This document shows, piece by piece, positions 1 to 7,673 of a stretch of 64,000 bases of DNA (within the stretch, counting starts at the first letter, position 1; each line of letters opens with the position of its first letter). The DNA is from a candidate division WOR-1 bacterium RIFOXYB2_FULL_46_45 (GTDB taxonomy: Bacteria > Margulisbacteria > WOR-1 > XYC2-FULL-46-14). Location: contig MEUE01000001.1 in the NCBI GenBank assembly GCA_001771585.1, positions 540,744 to 604,743 of the forward strand, given 5' to 3'. The notes under the pieces were generated by a model. It was not told the origin of the DNA. It did not search any database and saw only the letters and a program-made list of their open reading frames with translations. A program made the translations under genes and the position numbers.

Positions 1-204
1 AACGACAGTAAAAAGGGCTTGAATTCGCATCTTGACCGCCACGAGCATATCGGAAAGGGAGAACTTGGTTTAGAACCATTCAGGATGATCTTAAATGACA
101 AGAGATTCGATAATATCCCAATGTGCCTGGAAACACCCAAGGGGCCGGAGCTGGAAGAAGATATAATCAATCTTAAAATACTTGAATCACTGATTAAACC
201 GTAA
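1..204 (+). CDS. nfo: Endonuclease IV (deoxyribonuclease IV), C-terminal part
   Basis: This is the last 67 codons of an AP endonuclease whose start lies outside the window; the frame is open from base 1. The reading NDSKKGL, then DRHEHIGKGELGLEPFR, then PMCLETPKG is the conserved C-terminal zinc-binding part of the Nfo family, including the DRHEHIG metal ligands and the ETPKG segment. Nfo cleaves DNA 5' of abasic sites in base-excision repair in the cytoplasm. It ends at TAA 202-204 and overlaps the convergent phosphatase gene by 11 bases. One divergence is SHLDRHEH where relatives often have SRVDRHEH. The identification is secure although only the tail is visible. Confidence 0.93.
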   Translation, partial: NDSKKGLNSHLDRHEHIGKGELGLEPFRMILNDKRFDNIPMCLETPKGPELEEDIINLKILESLIKP

Positions 205-1054
205 CCAAAACAGCGGTCGCGTTATCCGCCCCAAACTTAACAACCGACTCATCGATTAAAGTGTCTACTTTTTGCTCGCCATTCATGGAACTATCGGATA
301 GTATTTCTCTAATCCTGCCAGGCGGAAGTGCTATCCCGTCCGAACAGACCAAGAATCCGTCTCCGGGCCTGGTGTCAATTTCAAAAACGGACAGATTGAA
401 ATCTTCTCCTTTTAAACAGCTTGTAACGGCTCCCGCGAATCTTCCCATTCCCTTTGACCGCCTAATTCCGGCTTGCAAATTAAAAAGGTCTAACAGCATC
501 GCAAAATCATACGGGGCTCGGGCATCTTCCAACCCCCGAACTTCTTCGCCAAGATTTCCTCCGCAAGCATTAACCATTGAAAACCAAGGAGAAAAATCTC
601 TCATAAATGTAATGTGCGGGGAAGCCAATAAAGACAACTCACCTTCCCTTTGCAGATACACGGGGCTGTCCCCCGCGTGAAAAACTCTGGCGGTTCCTTT
701 TTCAATCGAAAGGACTGAAATGGTTGTCGCGGCGTTTTGCAAAATGTTATCAGGATCGTCACCTTTAAACAGCTTATGGTTTTTTAGCGCCCAGTTCGCA
801 ACTTTTATCGCGTCATCCACTCCGATTAACCACTCTCTTTGTTGGCAATATTTGTCAACAACCAAAGAAGAAGCTTTTTCTCCGTGGAAATGTCCCCCCA
901 TTCCGTCAGCAACAACAACCTCCCGCCCGCCTCTTAAGACGGCGAAACTATCCTGTTGACAATCCCTTCCGCCAATATGGCTCATGCCATATGTACCTCT
1001 ATAGCCTCTTATTTTCCCGCTATTAGGAGCCAACACTTTTGTGTATGCAACCAT
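194..1054 (-). CDS. PP2C-family protein serine/threonine phosphatase
   Basis: A 286-residue cytoplasmic PP2C (PPM) phosphatase that should remove phosphate from Ser/Thr residues with two metal ions. The motifs appear in order: RDCQQDSF (about residues 30-37, the acidic metal-ligand motif), VVADGMGGHFHGEKA (about 46-60), FHAGDSPVYL (about 130, the GDS motif), SDGI (about 239) and GADNATAVLV near the end (DNxT metal ligand). All metal-ligand aspartates are present. There is no membrane segment or signal peptide. ATG 1052-1054 has no Shine-Dalgarno sequence. Instead a sigma-28-like promoter (1061-1087) ends 6 nt before it, so the mRNA is probably leaderless. The same promoter type drives the Ser/Thr kinase at 38201-39571, which makes the pair likely opponents (inference). 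Confidence 0.92.
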   Translation of the reverse strand: MVAYTKVLAPNSGKIRGYRGTYGMSHIGGRDCQQDSFAVLRGGREVVVADGMGGHFHGEKASSLVVDKYCQQREWLIGVDDAIKVANWALKNHKLFKGDDPDNILQNAATTISVLSIEKGTARVFHAGDSPVYLQREGELSLLASPHITFMRDFSPWFSMVNACGGNLGEEVRGLEDARAPYDFAMLLDLFNLQAGIRRSKGMGRFAGAVTSCLKGEDFNLSVFEIDTRPGDGFLVCSDGIALPPGRIREILSDSSMNGEQKVDTLIDESVVKFGADNATAVLVTV

Positions 1055-1060
1055 GTTTTT

Positions 1061-1087
1061 TTATCGAAGTAAAATAAAGAAAATTTC
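1061..1087 (-). promoter_or_regulatory. Sigma-28-like promoter of the PP2C gene
   Basis: Read on the minus strand: GAAATTTT, 11 nt, TTCGATAA. The -10 box ends 6 nt before the ATG, so transcription should begin at or very near the start codon. It matches the nine other sites of this family in the window in sequence and in exact spacing. Confidence 0.75.
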
Positions 1088-1101
1088 ACACAAAAGAATA
1101 G

Positions 1102-1107
1102 TATAAT
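1102..1107 (+). promoter_or_regulatory. -10 box of larB
   Basis: TATAAT ends 6 nt before the larB ATG at 1114, and no Shine-Dalgarno lies between. This points to a leaderless larBC transcript. No convincing -35 box is seen at 16-18 nt. The 59-bp gap 1055-1113 therefore carries two divergent promoters. Confidence 0.55.
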
Positions 1108-1113
1108 TAAAAG

Positions 1114-1782
1114 ATGAAAAACCACTACGAAGAGCTCGGCTTTGCCAAAATCGACCACCACCGCATAAAACGTAAAGGATTTCCGGAAGTGATCTTTGGG
1201 CAGGGAAAAACACCGGAACAGGTCGTAAAGATCGCAAAAAGCATTTGGAATAAGGGCCAAAATGTCTTAATCACCAGAACCGATGAAAAGACCTTTAAAG
1301 CAGTTAAAAAAATCCTCAAAAAAGCCAAGTATCATAAAGAAGCCAGAATTATTAGCGTAAAGAGAGGGGCGCAAAATTTTGCGCCCGTACAAAAGCCGAT
1401 CGCAATCATAACCGCCGGCACCGCCGACATCCCCGTTGCCGAAGAAGCGGCGGTCACCGCCGAATTCCTGGGGATAAAAACCGAAAGATTATATGATGTC
1501 GGAGTCGCCGGAATTCATCGATTAACCAAAAATCTGCATAAGCTCACAAAAGCTAAAGTGATTATTGTTGTTGCCGGAATGGAAGGAGCGCTTCCTTCGG
1601 TGGTTGGCGGATTGGTTTCCGCTCCGGTAATCGCGGTCCCAACCTCGGTCGGCTACGGGGCAAACTTTAAAGGCCTATCGGCCCTTTTGACGATGATGAA
1701 TTCCTGCGCTCCCGGAGTGGCGGTCGTTAATATCGACAACGGCTTCGGAGCGGCGGTGATGGCATATGCTATTATACGTTGA
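1114..1782 (+). CDS. larB: Nickel-pincer cofactor biosynthesis protein LarB
   Basis: A 222-residue protein of the LarB family (AIR-carboxylase-like fold). LarB carboxylates and hydrolyses nicotinic acid adenine dinucleotide, the first step to the nickel-pincer nucleotide cofactor of lactate racemase and related enzymes. Diagnostic segments are the N-terminal [20 protein letters not shown] and the C-terminal [39 protein letters not shown] and [12 protein letters not shown] perfect 20-bp palindrome at 1367-1386 sits in frame (encoding RGAQNFAP) in the linker before the catalytic domain. The gene overlaps larC by 17 nt. larE is not in the window. Confidence 0.95.
   Translation: MKNHYEELGFAKIDHHRIKRKGFPEVIFGQGKTPEQVVKIAKSIWNKGQNVLITRTDEKTFKAVKKILKKAKYHKEARIISVKRGAQNFAPVQKPIAIITAGTADIPVAEEAAVTAEFLGIKTERLYDVGVAGIHRLTKNLHKLTKAKVIIVVAGMEGALPSVVGGLVSAPVIAVPTSVGYGANFKGLSALLTMMNSCAPGVAVVNIDNGFGAAVMAYAIIR
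1367..1386. repeat. Perfect 20-bp palindrome in frame inside larB
   Basis: GGGCGCAAAATTTTGCGCCC is its own reverse complement. It lies in the coding frame at the linker between the N-terminal segment and the catalytic domain, a position that tolerates insertion. It looks like an inserted palindromic element rather than a conserved protein motif (inference). Confidence 0.7.
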
Positions 1783-2905
1783 CTGCTCCTCCGGCATTGC
1801 CGGCAATATGATTCTTGGGGCCCTCCTTGATCTGGGAGTCCCCGAAAACTACCTGCGCAAAGAGCTGAAAAAGATCCCTCTCCCGCCCTATCGTCTCATA
1901 ATCAAACCCGTCGACCGGAACGGTCTGAAGGCCAAGTATGTGGATGTAAGGACAGGTCGCGACCTGTCCGATCACGGCACGACCCTCTCCTCCATCATCA
2001 ACCTCATCTCAAAAAGCACTCTCGATAAAGACATCAAAAATAAAGCCATCCAAATCTACAAGAAACTAATTGCCGCAGAGGCAAAGGTACACGGAAGAAC
2101 AATGGATACAGTCCATCTTCATGAGGTCGGCGCAACCGACGCGATAATCGATATCGTCGGAACTTTGATCTGCCTTAAGAAACTGGGAATATCTGAAATC
2201 TATTCCTCCCCGATCAACGTCGGATCAGGAACAATCAAACATTCCCATGGAATCTTGCCCGTTCCCGCTCCCGCAACCGCAGAATTACTTAAAGGAATCC
2301 CCTTTTACGGCAGTGAAACGGGCAAAGAGATGGCGACCCCAACCGGAGTGGTTTTAATAACATCGCTGGCAAAAAGCCCTGCCTCGCCGGCGCAGCAAGG
2401 CGGGTTTGGCGAAATCCCGCGCATGCTATTAGAAAAGGTCGGAATCGGCGCCGGAGGGCACCTGCTTCCCAATCTGCCGAATGCTCTGCGCGTTTATCTT
2501 GGAAAAAAAGAACTGCAGACCGTACCCGACGCGGTTTTGCAGATTGAAGCGAATATTGACGATATGAATCCGAAACTATATAACAAAGCGATTAAAGCAA
2601 TAATGAAAGCCGGGGCGCTGGATGCCTGGATTGAGCCAATTTTGATGAAGAAAAAGAGGCAGGCCGTCAAACTTACGGCACTTTGTGAAATAATTCACAA
2701 ACAAACGGTTTTAGAAAAAATATTTAAAGAAACTACGACTCTGGGAGTGCGGGTATTTCTGGTTAAGCGCGAAGTTCTAAATAGAAAATTTAAAACGATC
2801 AAAACCAGTTACGGAAAAGTAAAGGTTAAGCTGGGAATTTTAGACGGACAAGTTATAACCGCCGCGCCGGAATATGAGGATTTAAAAAAGATCGGCCTGG
2901 GCTAA
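1766..2905 (+). CDS. larC: Nickel-pincer cofactor biosynthesis protein LarC (nickel insertion)
   Basis: A 379-residue full-length LarC, the CTP-dependent nickel cyclometallase that inserts Ni into the pincer nucleotide made by LarB and LarE. It starts [21 protein letters not shown] and carries the family segments [38 protein letters not shown] and [14 protein letters not shown]. In some lactobacilli larC is split and read by frameshift; here it is a single open frame. Two palindromic insertions are visible: a 20-bp perfect one at 1950-1969 (encoding RTGRDLS) and an imperfect one at 2378-2404 (encoding about PASPAQQGG). The ATG lies inside larB, so translation is probably coupled. The 3' end overlaps convergent rfbC by 24 bp. 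Confidence 0.95.
   Translation: MLLYVDCSSGIAGNMILGALLDLGVPENYLRKELKKIPLPPYRLIIKPVDRNGLKAKYVDVRTGRDLSDHGTTLSSIINLISKSTLDKDIKNKAIQIYKKLIAAEAKVHGRTMDTVHLHEVGATDAIIDIVGTLICLKKLGISEIYSSPINVGSGTIKHSHGILPVPAPATAELLKGIPFYGSETGKEMATPTGVVLITSLAKSPASPAQQGGFGEIPRMLLEKVGIGAGGHLLPNLPNALRVYLGKKELQTVPDAVLQIEANIDDMNPKLYNKAIKAIMKAGALDAWIEPILMKKKRQAVKLTALCEIIHKQTVLEKIFKETTTLGVRVFLVKREVLNRKFKTIKTSYGKVKVKLGILDGQVITAAPEYEDLKKIGLG
1950..1969. repeat. Perfect 20-bp palindrome in frame inside larC
   Basis: GGACAGGTCGCGACCTGTCC is self-complementary. It lies within larC in a surface-like segment between conserved blocks and keeps the frame open. Confidence 0.7.
2378..2404. repeat. Imperfect inverted repeat in frame inside larC
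   Basis: Arms CCTGCCTCGC and GCAAGGCGGG (8 of 10 positions pair) flank a 7-nt loop. The encoded segment is Pro/Ala/Gln/Gly-rich and interrupts the [10 protein letters not shown] to [10 protein letters not shown] region, as an inserted palindromic element would. Confidence 0.5.
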
Positions 2906-3442
2906 GGCGGGATGGACTTTATCCTTATCGGAAAGGTTCGGTTCTCCGTCAATCAAATCAAGCGGCCATTTGATGCCGACGGCCGGATCGTTCCAGATTA
3001 AAGCCCGCTCGTCGTCTTTGGCATACAAACCGGTGCATTTGTAATAGACATAAGTATCGTCCGCCAAACATAAAAAGCCGTGCGCGATGCCGGGCGGAAA
3101 ATAAATCATCTTCATGTTTTGGTCGTCCAGAATCTCACCGTACCATTTTCCCAAAGTCAGCGACCCTTTGCGGACATCAACCCCGACATCAAAAATTTTA
3201 CCCTTGATACAACGGACCAGTTTTCCCATCGGATTCGGATTAATCTGATAGTGCAGTCCCCGCACCACCCCTTTTGACGATTTGCTCAAGTTATCCTGGA
3301 TAAAGGTTTCTTTAAACTTGATTTGATCAAAATTGCCTTTGTTATAGGTTTCGGTGAAAAAACCGCGCTCGTCGTGGAATGCCTTTGAATCTATTACAAT
3401 AACTCCGGGAATATTCGTCTCTTTAAAATTAAAAACACCCAT
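2882..3442 (-). CDS. rfbC: dTDP-4-dehydrorhamnose 3,5-epimerase
   Basis: A 186-residue RmlC-type cupin that makes dTDP-4-dehydro-L-rhamnose for surface polysaccharides. It shows ERGFFTETY, VVRGLHYQ (catalytic His), GKLVRCIKGKIFDVGVDVR, YFPPGIAHGFLCL and YYKCTGLYAKDDERALIWNDP, the usual order for the family. I chose ATG 3440-3442 (MGVFNFKE) because a TATAAT box ends 7 nt upstream of it; the longer frame would start upstream of that box. The transcript would then be leaderless. It stands alone without other rml genes and ends convergently inside larC. Confidence 0.93.
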   Translation of the reverse strand: MGVFNFKETNIPGVIVIDSKAFHDERGFFTETYNKGNFDQIKFKETFIQDNLSKSSKGVVRGLHYQINPNPMGKLVRCIKGKIFDVGVDVRKGSLTLGKWYGEILDDQNMKMIYFPPGIAHGFLCLADDTYVYYKCTGLYAKDDERALIWNDPAVGIKWPLDLIDGEPNLSDKDKVHPALAQADLF

Positions 3443-3449
3443 ATGCCAC

Positions 3450-3458
3450 ATTATAATA
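3450..3458. promoter_or_regulatory. Divergent -10 region between rfbC and hisG
   Basis: The near-palindrome ATTATAAT gives TATAAT on both strands. On the minus strand it ends 7 nt before the rfbC ATG. On the plus strand it lies 35 nt before the hisG ATG, leaving a leader with a GGGGGA Shine-Dalgarno. No clear -35 boxes were found. Confidence 0.45.
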
Positions 3459-3492
3459 TATATGGTAAAATAAATCACGGGGGAATAATATA

Positions 3493-4365
3493 ATGAAAAA
3501 ACTAAAATTGGGAATTCCGAAAGGCAGTTTACAAGAGAGTACGATCGGCCTGCTAAAAAAGGCCGGTTTCAACGTGAAAACCAGCTCAAGGTCGTACTAT
3601 CCGACAATCGATGACGATGAGATCGAATGTATGTTAATCCGCGCGCAGGAGATGCCGCGCTATGTAGAATCAAAGGTATTAGATTGCGGAATAACCGGAA
3701 TTGACTGGATGATGGAGTCCGGCCGCAAAGTCGTTAAGCTGGCCGATTTAATTTACGCGAAACAGGGACTGCGCAAGGTAAAGATCGTCCTGGCGGTGCC
3801 GGCCAATTCAAAGATCAAGAGCATAAAAGACCTGCAAGGAAAAAGGATCGCCACCGAATTTGTCGAGCTGACCAAAAGATATTTAAAGAAAAACGGGGTG
3901 AAAGCGAGTGTTGAGTTCTCCTGGGGAGCCACCGAAGCCAAGCCGCCGCAATTGGCCGACGCGATTGTCGAGCTGACCGAAACCGGCTCTTCGCTTAGAG
4001 CCAATAATTTAAACATTCTCGACACGATTTTGGAATCGAACACCGTTATCATCTCAAACAAAGAGGCATTGAAAGATCCTTTCAAAAAACAAAAGATGGA
4101 TAACCTGATCCTGCTCCTCTCCGGCGCCTTGGCGGCTGAGACCAAAGTCGGGCTGAAGATGAACGTCAAATGCGCTGATTTGAAGAAAATTCTAAGCTTA
4201 CTGCCGGCGCTCCAAACTCCCACTGTTGCTCCCCTCTCAAACCAGAAGTGGGTGGATGTGGATACAATTCTGGAAGAATCGGTAGTGCGTGATCTGATCC
4301 CCCGCCTCAAACGAGCCGGCGCGGAAGGGATCGTCGAATACCCGCTGAATAAAGTAATTTATTGA
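3493..4365 (+). CDS. hisG: ATP phosphoribosyltransferase, long form
   Basis: A 290-residue HisG of the long, self-regulated type. It catalyses the first step of histidine synthesis, ATP plus PRPP to phosphoribosyl-ATP. The N-terminal [12 protein letters not shown], the [10 protein letters not shown] block and the PRPP-binding [16 protein letters not shown] are diagnostic. The last 75 residues ([14 protein letters not shown] through PTVAPL to [13 protein letters not shown]) form the ACT-like C-terminal domain that binds histidine in long-form enzymes and is absent from HisZ-dependent short forms. The start is supported by the GGGGGA Shine-Dalgarno. No other his gene is adjacent. Confidence 0.95.
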   Translation: MKKLKLGIPKGSLQESTIGLLKKAGFNVKTSSRSYYPTIDDDEIECMLIRAQEMPRYVESKVLDCGITGIDWMMESGRKVVKLADLIYAKQGLRKVKIVLAVPANSKIKSIKDLQGKRIATEFVELTKRYLKKNGVKASVEFSWGATEAKPPQLADAIVELTETGSSLRANNLNILDTILESNTVIISNKEALKDPFKKQKMDNLILLLSGALAAETKVGLKMNVKCADLKKILSLLPALQTPTVAPLSNQKWVDVDTILEESVVRDLIPRLKRAGAEGIVEYPLNKVIY

Positions 4366-4366
4366 A

Positions 4367-4432
4367 CTCACCCTAAATCCATCTCCGCTTCTTTTCCCCC
4401 TCTCTAGAATAGAGAGGGGGCCAGGGGGTGAG
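4367..4432. terminator. Nested hairpins between convergent hisG and the Yip1 gene
   Basis: An inner 10-bp stem (CCCCCTCTCT / AGAGAGGGGG, 5-nt loop, 4396-4420) lies within an outer 7-bp stem (CTCACCC 4367-4373 / GGGTGAG 4426-4432). The position between two convergent stop codons suggests a bidirectional terminator. There is no U-run, so it may instead be one of the palindromic insertions seen elsewhere in the window. Confidence 0.5.
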
Positions 4433-4436
4433 TAAG

Positions 4437-5036
4437 TCAGTACGTCAGCAAGTCCGAATAGATCGGTCCGTAGACAAACTGCCCGACCACCGCATTTAGC
4501 AATATCCCCAGGACCAGGGAAGAGATTACCACCGCGATAATAAAGGGCATCGTCTTATCTTCGGGGACCTTTAACAAGATTGGGATCCCGACAAAGAGGA
4601 GATAAACCGAATAAAGCCCAAGGATCGAAAGGAACCCCAGCGACGGAATAATCCCAAAGATCCCTGATATCCAATAGGCAGTCGAAGAATAGACCGCCAG
4701 CTTCATCGCCGGCTTGATTCCCCCTTCCGCCGAAAAATACTGGGAGAGAAAATTAATGATATAACCGCCGGCTAAAACCCCCGCCAAACTCAAAATATAA
4801 GATAAGATGCCCGAAAAAAGGGCGCTCATGATCGGCATGCGATAATAGGTCGGACCCAAACGGAGGCCGACAATCCCGAATCCGATTATCATTGAAACCG
4901 CCGGGATCAAGGCCAGATAGGCGGCATACTTTATAAACATATCCTGGATGGACAGTTCTTCGGCCGCGATCGCTCGCCACTCTTCATGCGGGGACAAAAG
5001 AAGCTTCTTTACCTTTTCAAACAATATCTTTATCAT
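4437..5036 (-). CDS. Yip1-domain integral membrane protein
   Basis: A 199-residue inner-membrane protein of the bacterial Yip1 (PF04893) type, function unknown. The N-terminal amphipathic stretch FEKVKKLLLSPHEEWRAIA is typical of bacterial Yip1 proteins and precedes about five hydrophobic helices (AAYLALIPAVSMIIGFGIVG, ILSYILSLAGVLAGGYII, the AYWISGIFGIIPSLGFL region, LLFVGIPILL, FIIAVVISSLVLGILL). I chose ATG 5036 (MIKILFEK) because GGAGGG lies just upstream; a start 10 codons earlier has weaker support. It is transcribed alone, divergently from the porin-like gene at 5122. Confidence 0.8.
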   Translation of the reverse strand: MIKILFEKVKKLLLSPHEEWRAIAAEELSIQDMFIKYAAYLALIPAVSMIIGFGIVGLRLGPTYYRMPIMSALFSGILSYILSLAGVLAGGYIINFLSQYFSAEGGIKPAMKLAVYSSTAYWISGIFGIIPSLGFLSILGLYSVYLLFVGIPILLKVPEDKTMPFIIAVVISSLVLGILLNAVVGQFVYGPIYSDLLTY

Positions 5037-5082
5037 GATGCCCTCCTTATCCAACTTCCCGGCCATTCTAGCATCTTGGCAA

Positions 5083-5112
5083 TTGACTAGGCAAGAGGTT
5101 ATTTGCTAGAAT
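5083..5112 (+). promoter_or_regulatory. Sigma-70 promoter of the PorV-like gene
   Basis: TTGACT, 18 nt, TAGAAT. The -10 box ends 9 nt before the ATG at 5122, leaving almost no leader and no Shine-Dalgarno. Confidence 0.65.
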
Positions 5113-5121
5113 CAGTCCACC

Positions 5122-6318
5122 ATGAAAAATAAACTTTTTGCCCGGGTTATCGTCTTTTTTCTGCTCCTAAGTTTCCAGTCCGCCTACGCCTTCTACACCG
5201 CCCGCCCGCTGGCAATGGGAGGCGCCTTTACCGCCGTTGCCGACGACGCCAACGCGGTTTACTACAATCCGGCCGGCTTCGCCCGCAATCCGGGAATTGA
5301 TATTTTGGGATCGACCGTCCTCGCCAACCGCAACAACGAAATCGGCGATAACCAGGCCTCGTTGAAGGTCTGTTTTGAAGCGGAGATGAATCCCTTTGCC
5401 TGGGTCCTGGGAATCGGAGCGGCTACGGCCATGGCGCTTGAAGGGGCAAAATATCTCCACGACCAGGGAGTAGTTGATAAGGGGTGGGGACAGCCGAATA
5501 CCTATAAACCGGGAGAAAGCATGTCGGAAGACGTAAAAAAACAGGGATCGGAAAAGAAGGTTGATGTGCACCAACAAGCGAAGGAAAAGGCCAAAGAGGT
5601 CGGCAAAGACGCGGCCGGTAAAGCGGCCGAATTCGGCAAGCAATCCCTTGAAGCGGCTAAGGCCGGCTTTTTGTGGAGCTTGAAAAACCCCTGGTTCTAT
5701 TACGGCGGTCCGTACCATTCATACTATTATGACCGCGGTTATTCTCCACAAGGAAAAGCACAGTTCGCCCTCGGCTTAAGCTGGATGTTCGACAAAAATC
5801 CGGCGCTTAACCAGAACACCAATTGGTACACTTTGACACTCGCTTCCGGTTATGAAGAGAGAATTGCTTTTGGCGGCAACATCAATGTCTACGATCTTTT
5901 GATCCCCTCAACCAACTTGAAAGGATTGGGGGGCGGTTTTGACGTCGGTATGCTCCTCCGCCCGCTCGATCAAATTTCTTTCGGCTTGAGCGTCGCAAAT
6001 TTATTGGTCGCTCCGATCCGTTTTGACAACGGATCCGTCACCAACTACGAAATGGACATAAAAGGCGGGATCTCGATTGCCCCGATCCAAAACGTGATGC
6101 TGGCGGTTGATGTCCATAATTTTATGAAAAAAACCGCGACGATGCACTACGGAGTTGAGCTGTTCCCCATTCCCGGAGTAGCTCTTCGCGCCGGGTTAAA
6201 CGACAACAGCAAGAGCGCCGGCATCGGCATCGCTTTGAACCAGCTTATTCTCGACTACGCCTATCTTGGAGGCTCTTACAATCGCACCCAGGTCGTCGGC
6301 GTGACATGGAAGATTTAA
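5122..6318 (+). CDS. PorV/UPF0164-like outer-membrane beta-barrel protein
   Basis: A 398-residue protein with a clear signal peptide (KNKLFARVIVFFLLLSFQSAYA, cleavage near residue 24). Next comes ARPLAMGGAFTAVADDANAVYYNPAGFA, the hallmark N-terminus of PorV/UPF0164/FadL-like barrels. The rest alternates short amphipathic strands and ends in VVGVTWKI. An odd highly charged helical insertion at about residues 120-190 (EKAKEVGKDAAGKAAEFGKQ and similar) interrupts the barrel and could be a periplasmic or surface arm. The gene overlaps the next by 13 nt, so the two are co-translated. A transport or assembly role in the outer membrane is likely; the substrate is unknown. Confidence 0.82.
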   Translation: MKNKLFARVIVFFLLLSFQSAYAFYTARPLAMGGAFTAVADDANAVYYNPAGFARNPGIDILGSTVLANRNNEIGDNQASLKVCFEAEMNPFAWVLGIGAATAMALEGAKYLHDQGVVDKGWGQPNTYKPGESMSEDVKKQGSEKKVDVHQQAKEKAKEVGKDAAGKAAEFGKQSLEAAKAGFLWSLKNPWFYYGGPYHSYYYDRGYSPQGKAQFALGLSWMFDKNPALNQNTNWYTLTLASGYEERIAFGGNINVYDLLIPSTNLKGLGGGFDVGMLLRPLDQISFGLSVANLLVAPIRFDNGSVTNYEMDIKGGISIAPIQNVMLAVDVHNFMKKTATMHYGVELFPIPGVALRAGLNDNSKSAGIGIALNQLILDYAYLGGSYNRTQVVGVTWKI

Positions 6319-7673
6319 AGGCCTGGCATAAGGTCGGCTTTGCCCACATAAACGAGAACCGCTATAAAGAAGCGGAACAGGTTTATGACCAAATGTTCCA
6401 TCATATGCGTTCGCACCACGGCGACTACGGGACCGCCGCCTACTACCGCGGGATCGCCAAATTTTTGCAGGGACGGCACAAAGAGGCCTATGAGGATTTC
6501 AAGATCGCCCATCAGCTTGACCTGCACATGAAAAGATACGAGGCCCCCTCCTTCTCCGCCCTGCGCTATATGGAAAAGACCCTATTTCCGACCAAAGAGA
6601 TCATCAAGAAAAACCAGGAGAAGCTGATCCATAATCTTAATTCTCCGCGGAACCTGGAATACAAGATGGGAGCGAATGTCTTGCGCACGATTCATAAATG
6701 GAACTCCGCCAGCCCCCTCTACTCCCCCGGCCCCTCGCAGGGAGGGGGCTACTTTTTGACCTTGAGGAATAAAAACGGAGGAGTGAAGGGGATCGCGATC
6801 GATCCCGGCTACGATTTTTTTACGATCTTCCGCGAACTCGGCCTTGGCATTTCCGATATCGACGCAATCCTGATCACCCACGACCACGACGACCACACCG
6901 AATCGGTAGAAGGGATCCTTTCGCTACTGGCAAAATTCAACGACCACAATCATGAAAAAAAGAGTAAGGTGCTCGATATATTCGGCTCTGCCGGAGTGCT
7001 CTTGAAGTTTCACGGGCTCCTCTCCGCCACCGACCTTGTCGGCAACCGCGAGATCAATTTTAAACTGCTGATTCCGGGAAACACCGTCAGCGAGATTGAA
7101 GGACAAAATTTACTTGATAAATACGGATTCATAATCAAGGTCTTCCCCGCCTATCACACCGAGCGCTGGACCAACCAGGAATCGTCGGTGGGGCTGCTGC
7201 TTGAAACCGGCCTGGCGTTAAAAAACGGAGAGCATTTAAAAATCGGGATCACCGGCGACAGCCGTTATGTGGAGGGGATGGGAAAACACTTCAAAGAAGC
7301 CCAGGTCCTTTTGATCAACATCGGTTCCGTTGAGAAGGAGGAAGGGAAACTTTTGGGACAGCATCTTGGCATCTGTGGCTGTATCAATCTTTTAAAGGAG
7401 GCCCGTTTGGGAAAACCGCTCCTGGCAATTTTGACCGAATTTGGGGAAGAGTTTGAAGGGAAGCGGGAAGTTATTTCGGAGATTATCGAAAACTGGGCTC
7501 AGCCGATGGAAGACAACCGCCATCGCGTCTTAAGGCTCATCCCCGCTGATCTCAATCTTGAAGTCCGCCTGTCCGACTTAACCATCCGCGAAACCGACAC
7601 CAATATTTTCTTCCCCTATGACACGATTAAGATTGAGGAAGGGGAGATTTTGAAATACAAGTTTAATGGGTAG
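6306..7673 (+). CDS. TPR plus metallo-beta-lactamase-fold hydrolase
   Basis: A 455-residue soluble protein. Residues 1-90 look like TPR helices (KAWHKVGFAHINENRYKEAE, then YYRGIAKFLQGRHKEAYEDF). From about 155 it has a metallo-beta-lactamase fold: IAIDPG, the metal-binding ITHDHDDHTESV (HxHxDH, about residues 195-206) and ITGDSRYVEGM. It is probably a metal-dependent hydrolase; the substrate is unknown. A C/G-rich hairpin at 6711-6750 inserts SPLYSPGPSQGGG between the two parts. The C-terminus ILKYKFNG overlaps the stop of the convergent DUF4143 ATPase gene by 11 bp. A diverged second copy of this 3' end lies beyond that gene at 8886-8955. Confidence 0.85.
   Translation: MEDLKAWHKVGFAHINENRYKEAEQVYDQMFHHMRSHHGDYGTAAYYRGIAKFLQGRHKEAYEDFKIAHQLDLHMKRYEAPSFSALRYMEKTLFPTKEIIKKNQEKLIHNLNSPRNLEYKMGANVLRTIHKWNSASPLYSPGPSQGGGYFLTLRNKNGGVKGIAIDPGYDFFTIFRELGLGISDIDAILITHDHDDHTESVEGILSLLAKFNDHNHEKKSKVLDIFGSAGVLLKFHGLLSATDLVGNREINFKLLIPGNTVSEIEGQNLLDKYGFIIKVFPAYHTERWTNQESSVGLLLETGLALKNGEHLKIGITGDSRYVEGMGKHFKEAQVLLINIGSVEKEEGKLLGQHLGICGCINLLKEARLGKPLLAILTEFGEEFEGKREVISEIIENWAQPMEDNRHRVLRLIPADLNLEVRLSDLTIRETDTNIFFPYDTIKIEEGEILKYKFNG
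6711..6750. repeat. C/G-rich inverted repeat in frame in the MBL-fold gene
   Basis: Arms AGCCCCCTC and GAGGGGGCT with an inner CCC/GGG pair. It encodes a Pro/Gly/Ser-rich insertion at the domain linker and resembles the hairpin after hisG. Confidence 0.55.
7635..7666 (+). repeat. Left direct repeat flanking DUF4143 cassette 1
   Basis: A 32-bp segment at the 3' end of the MBL-fold gene, 29 of 32 identical to 8917-8948. The last 19 bases (from TTTTGAAATAC to AAGTTTAA) are identical. Confidence 0.8.

Noticed and set aside
1766-2905. Programmed frameshift in larC as in lactobacilli
   Set aside because: The gene is a single uninterrupted frame with both N- and C-terminal family blocks.
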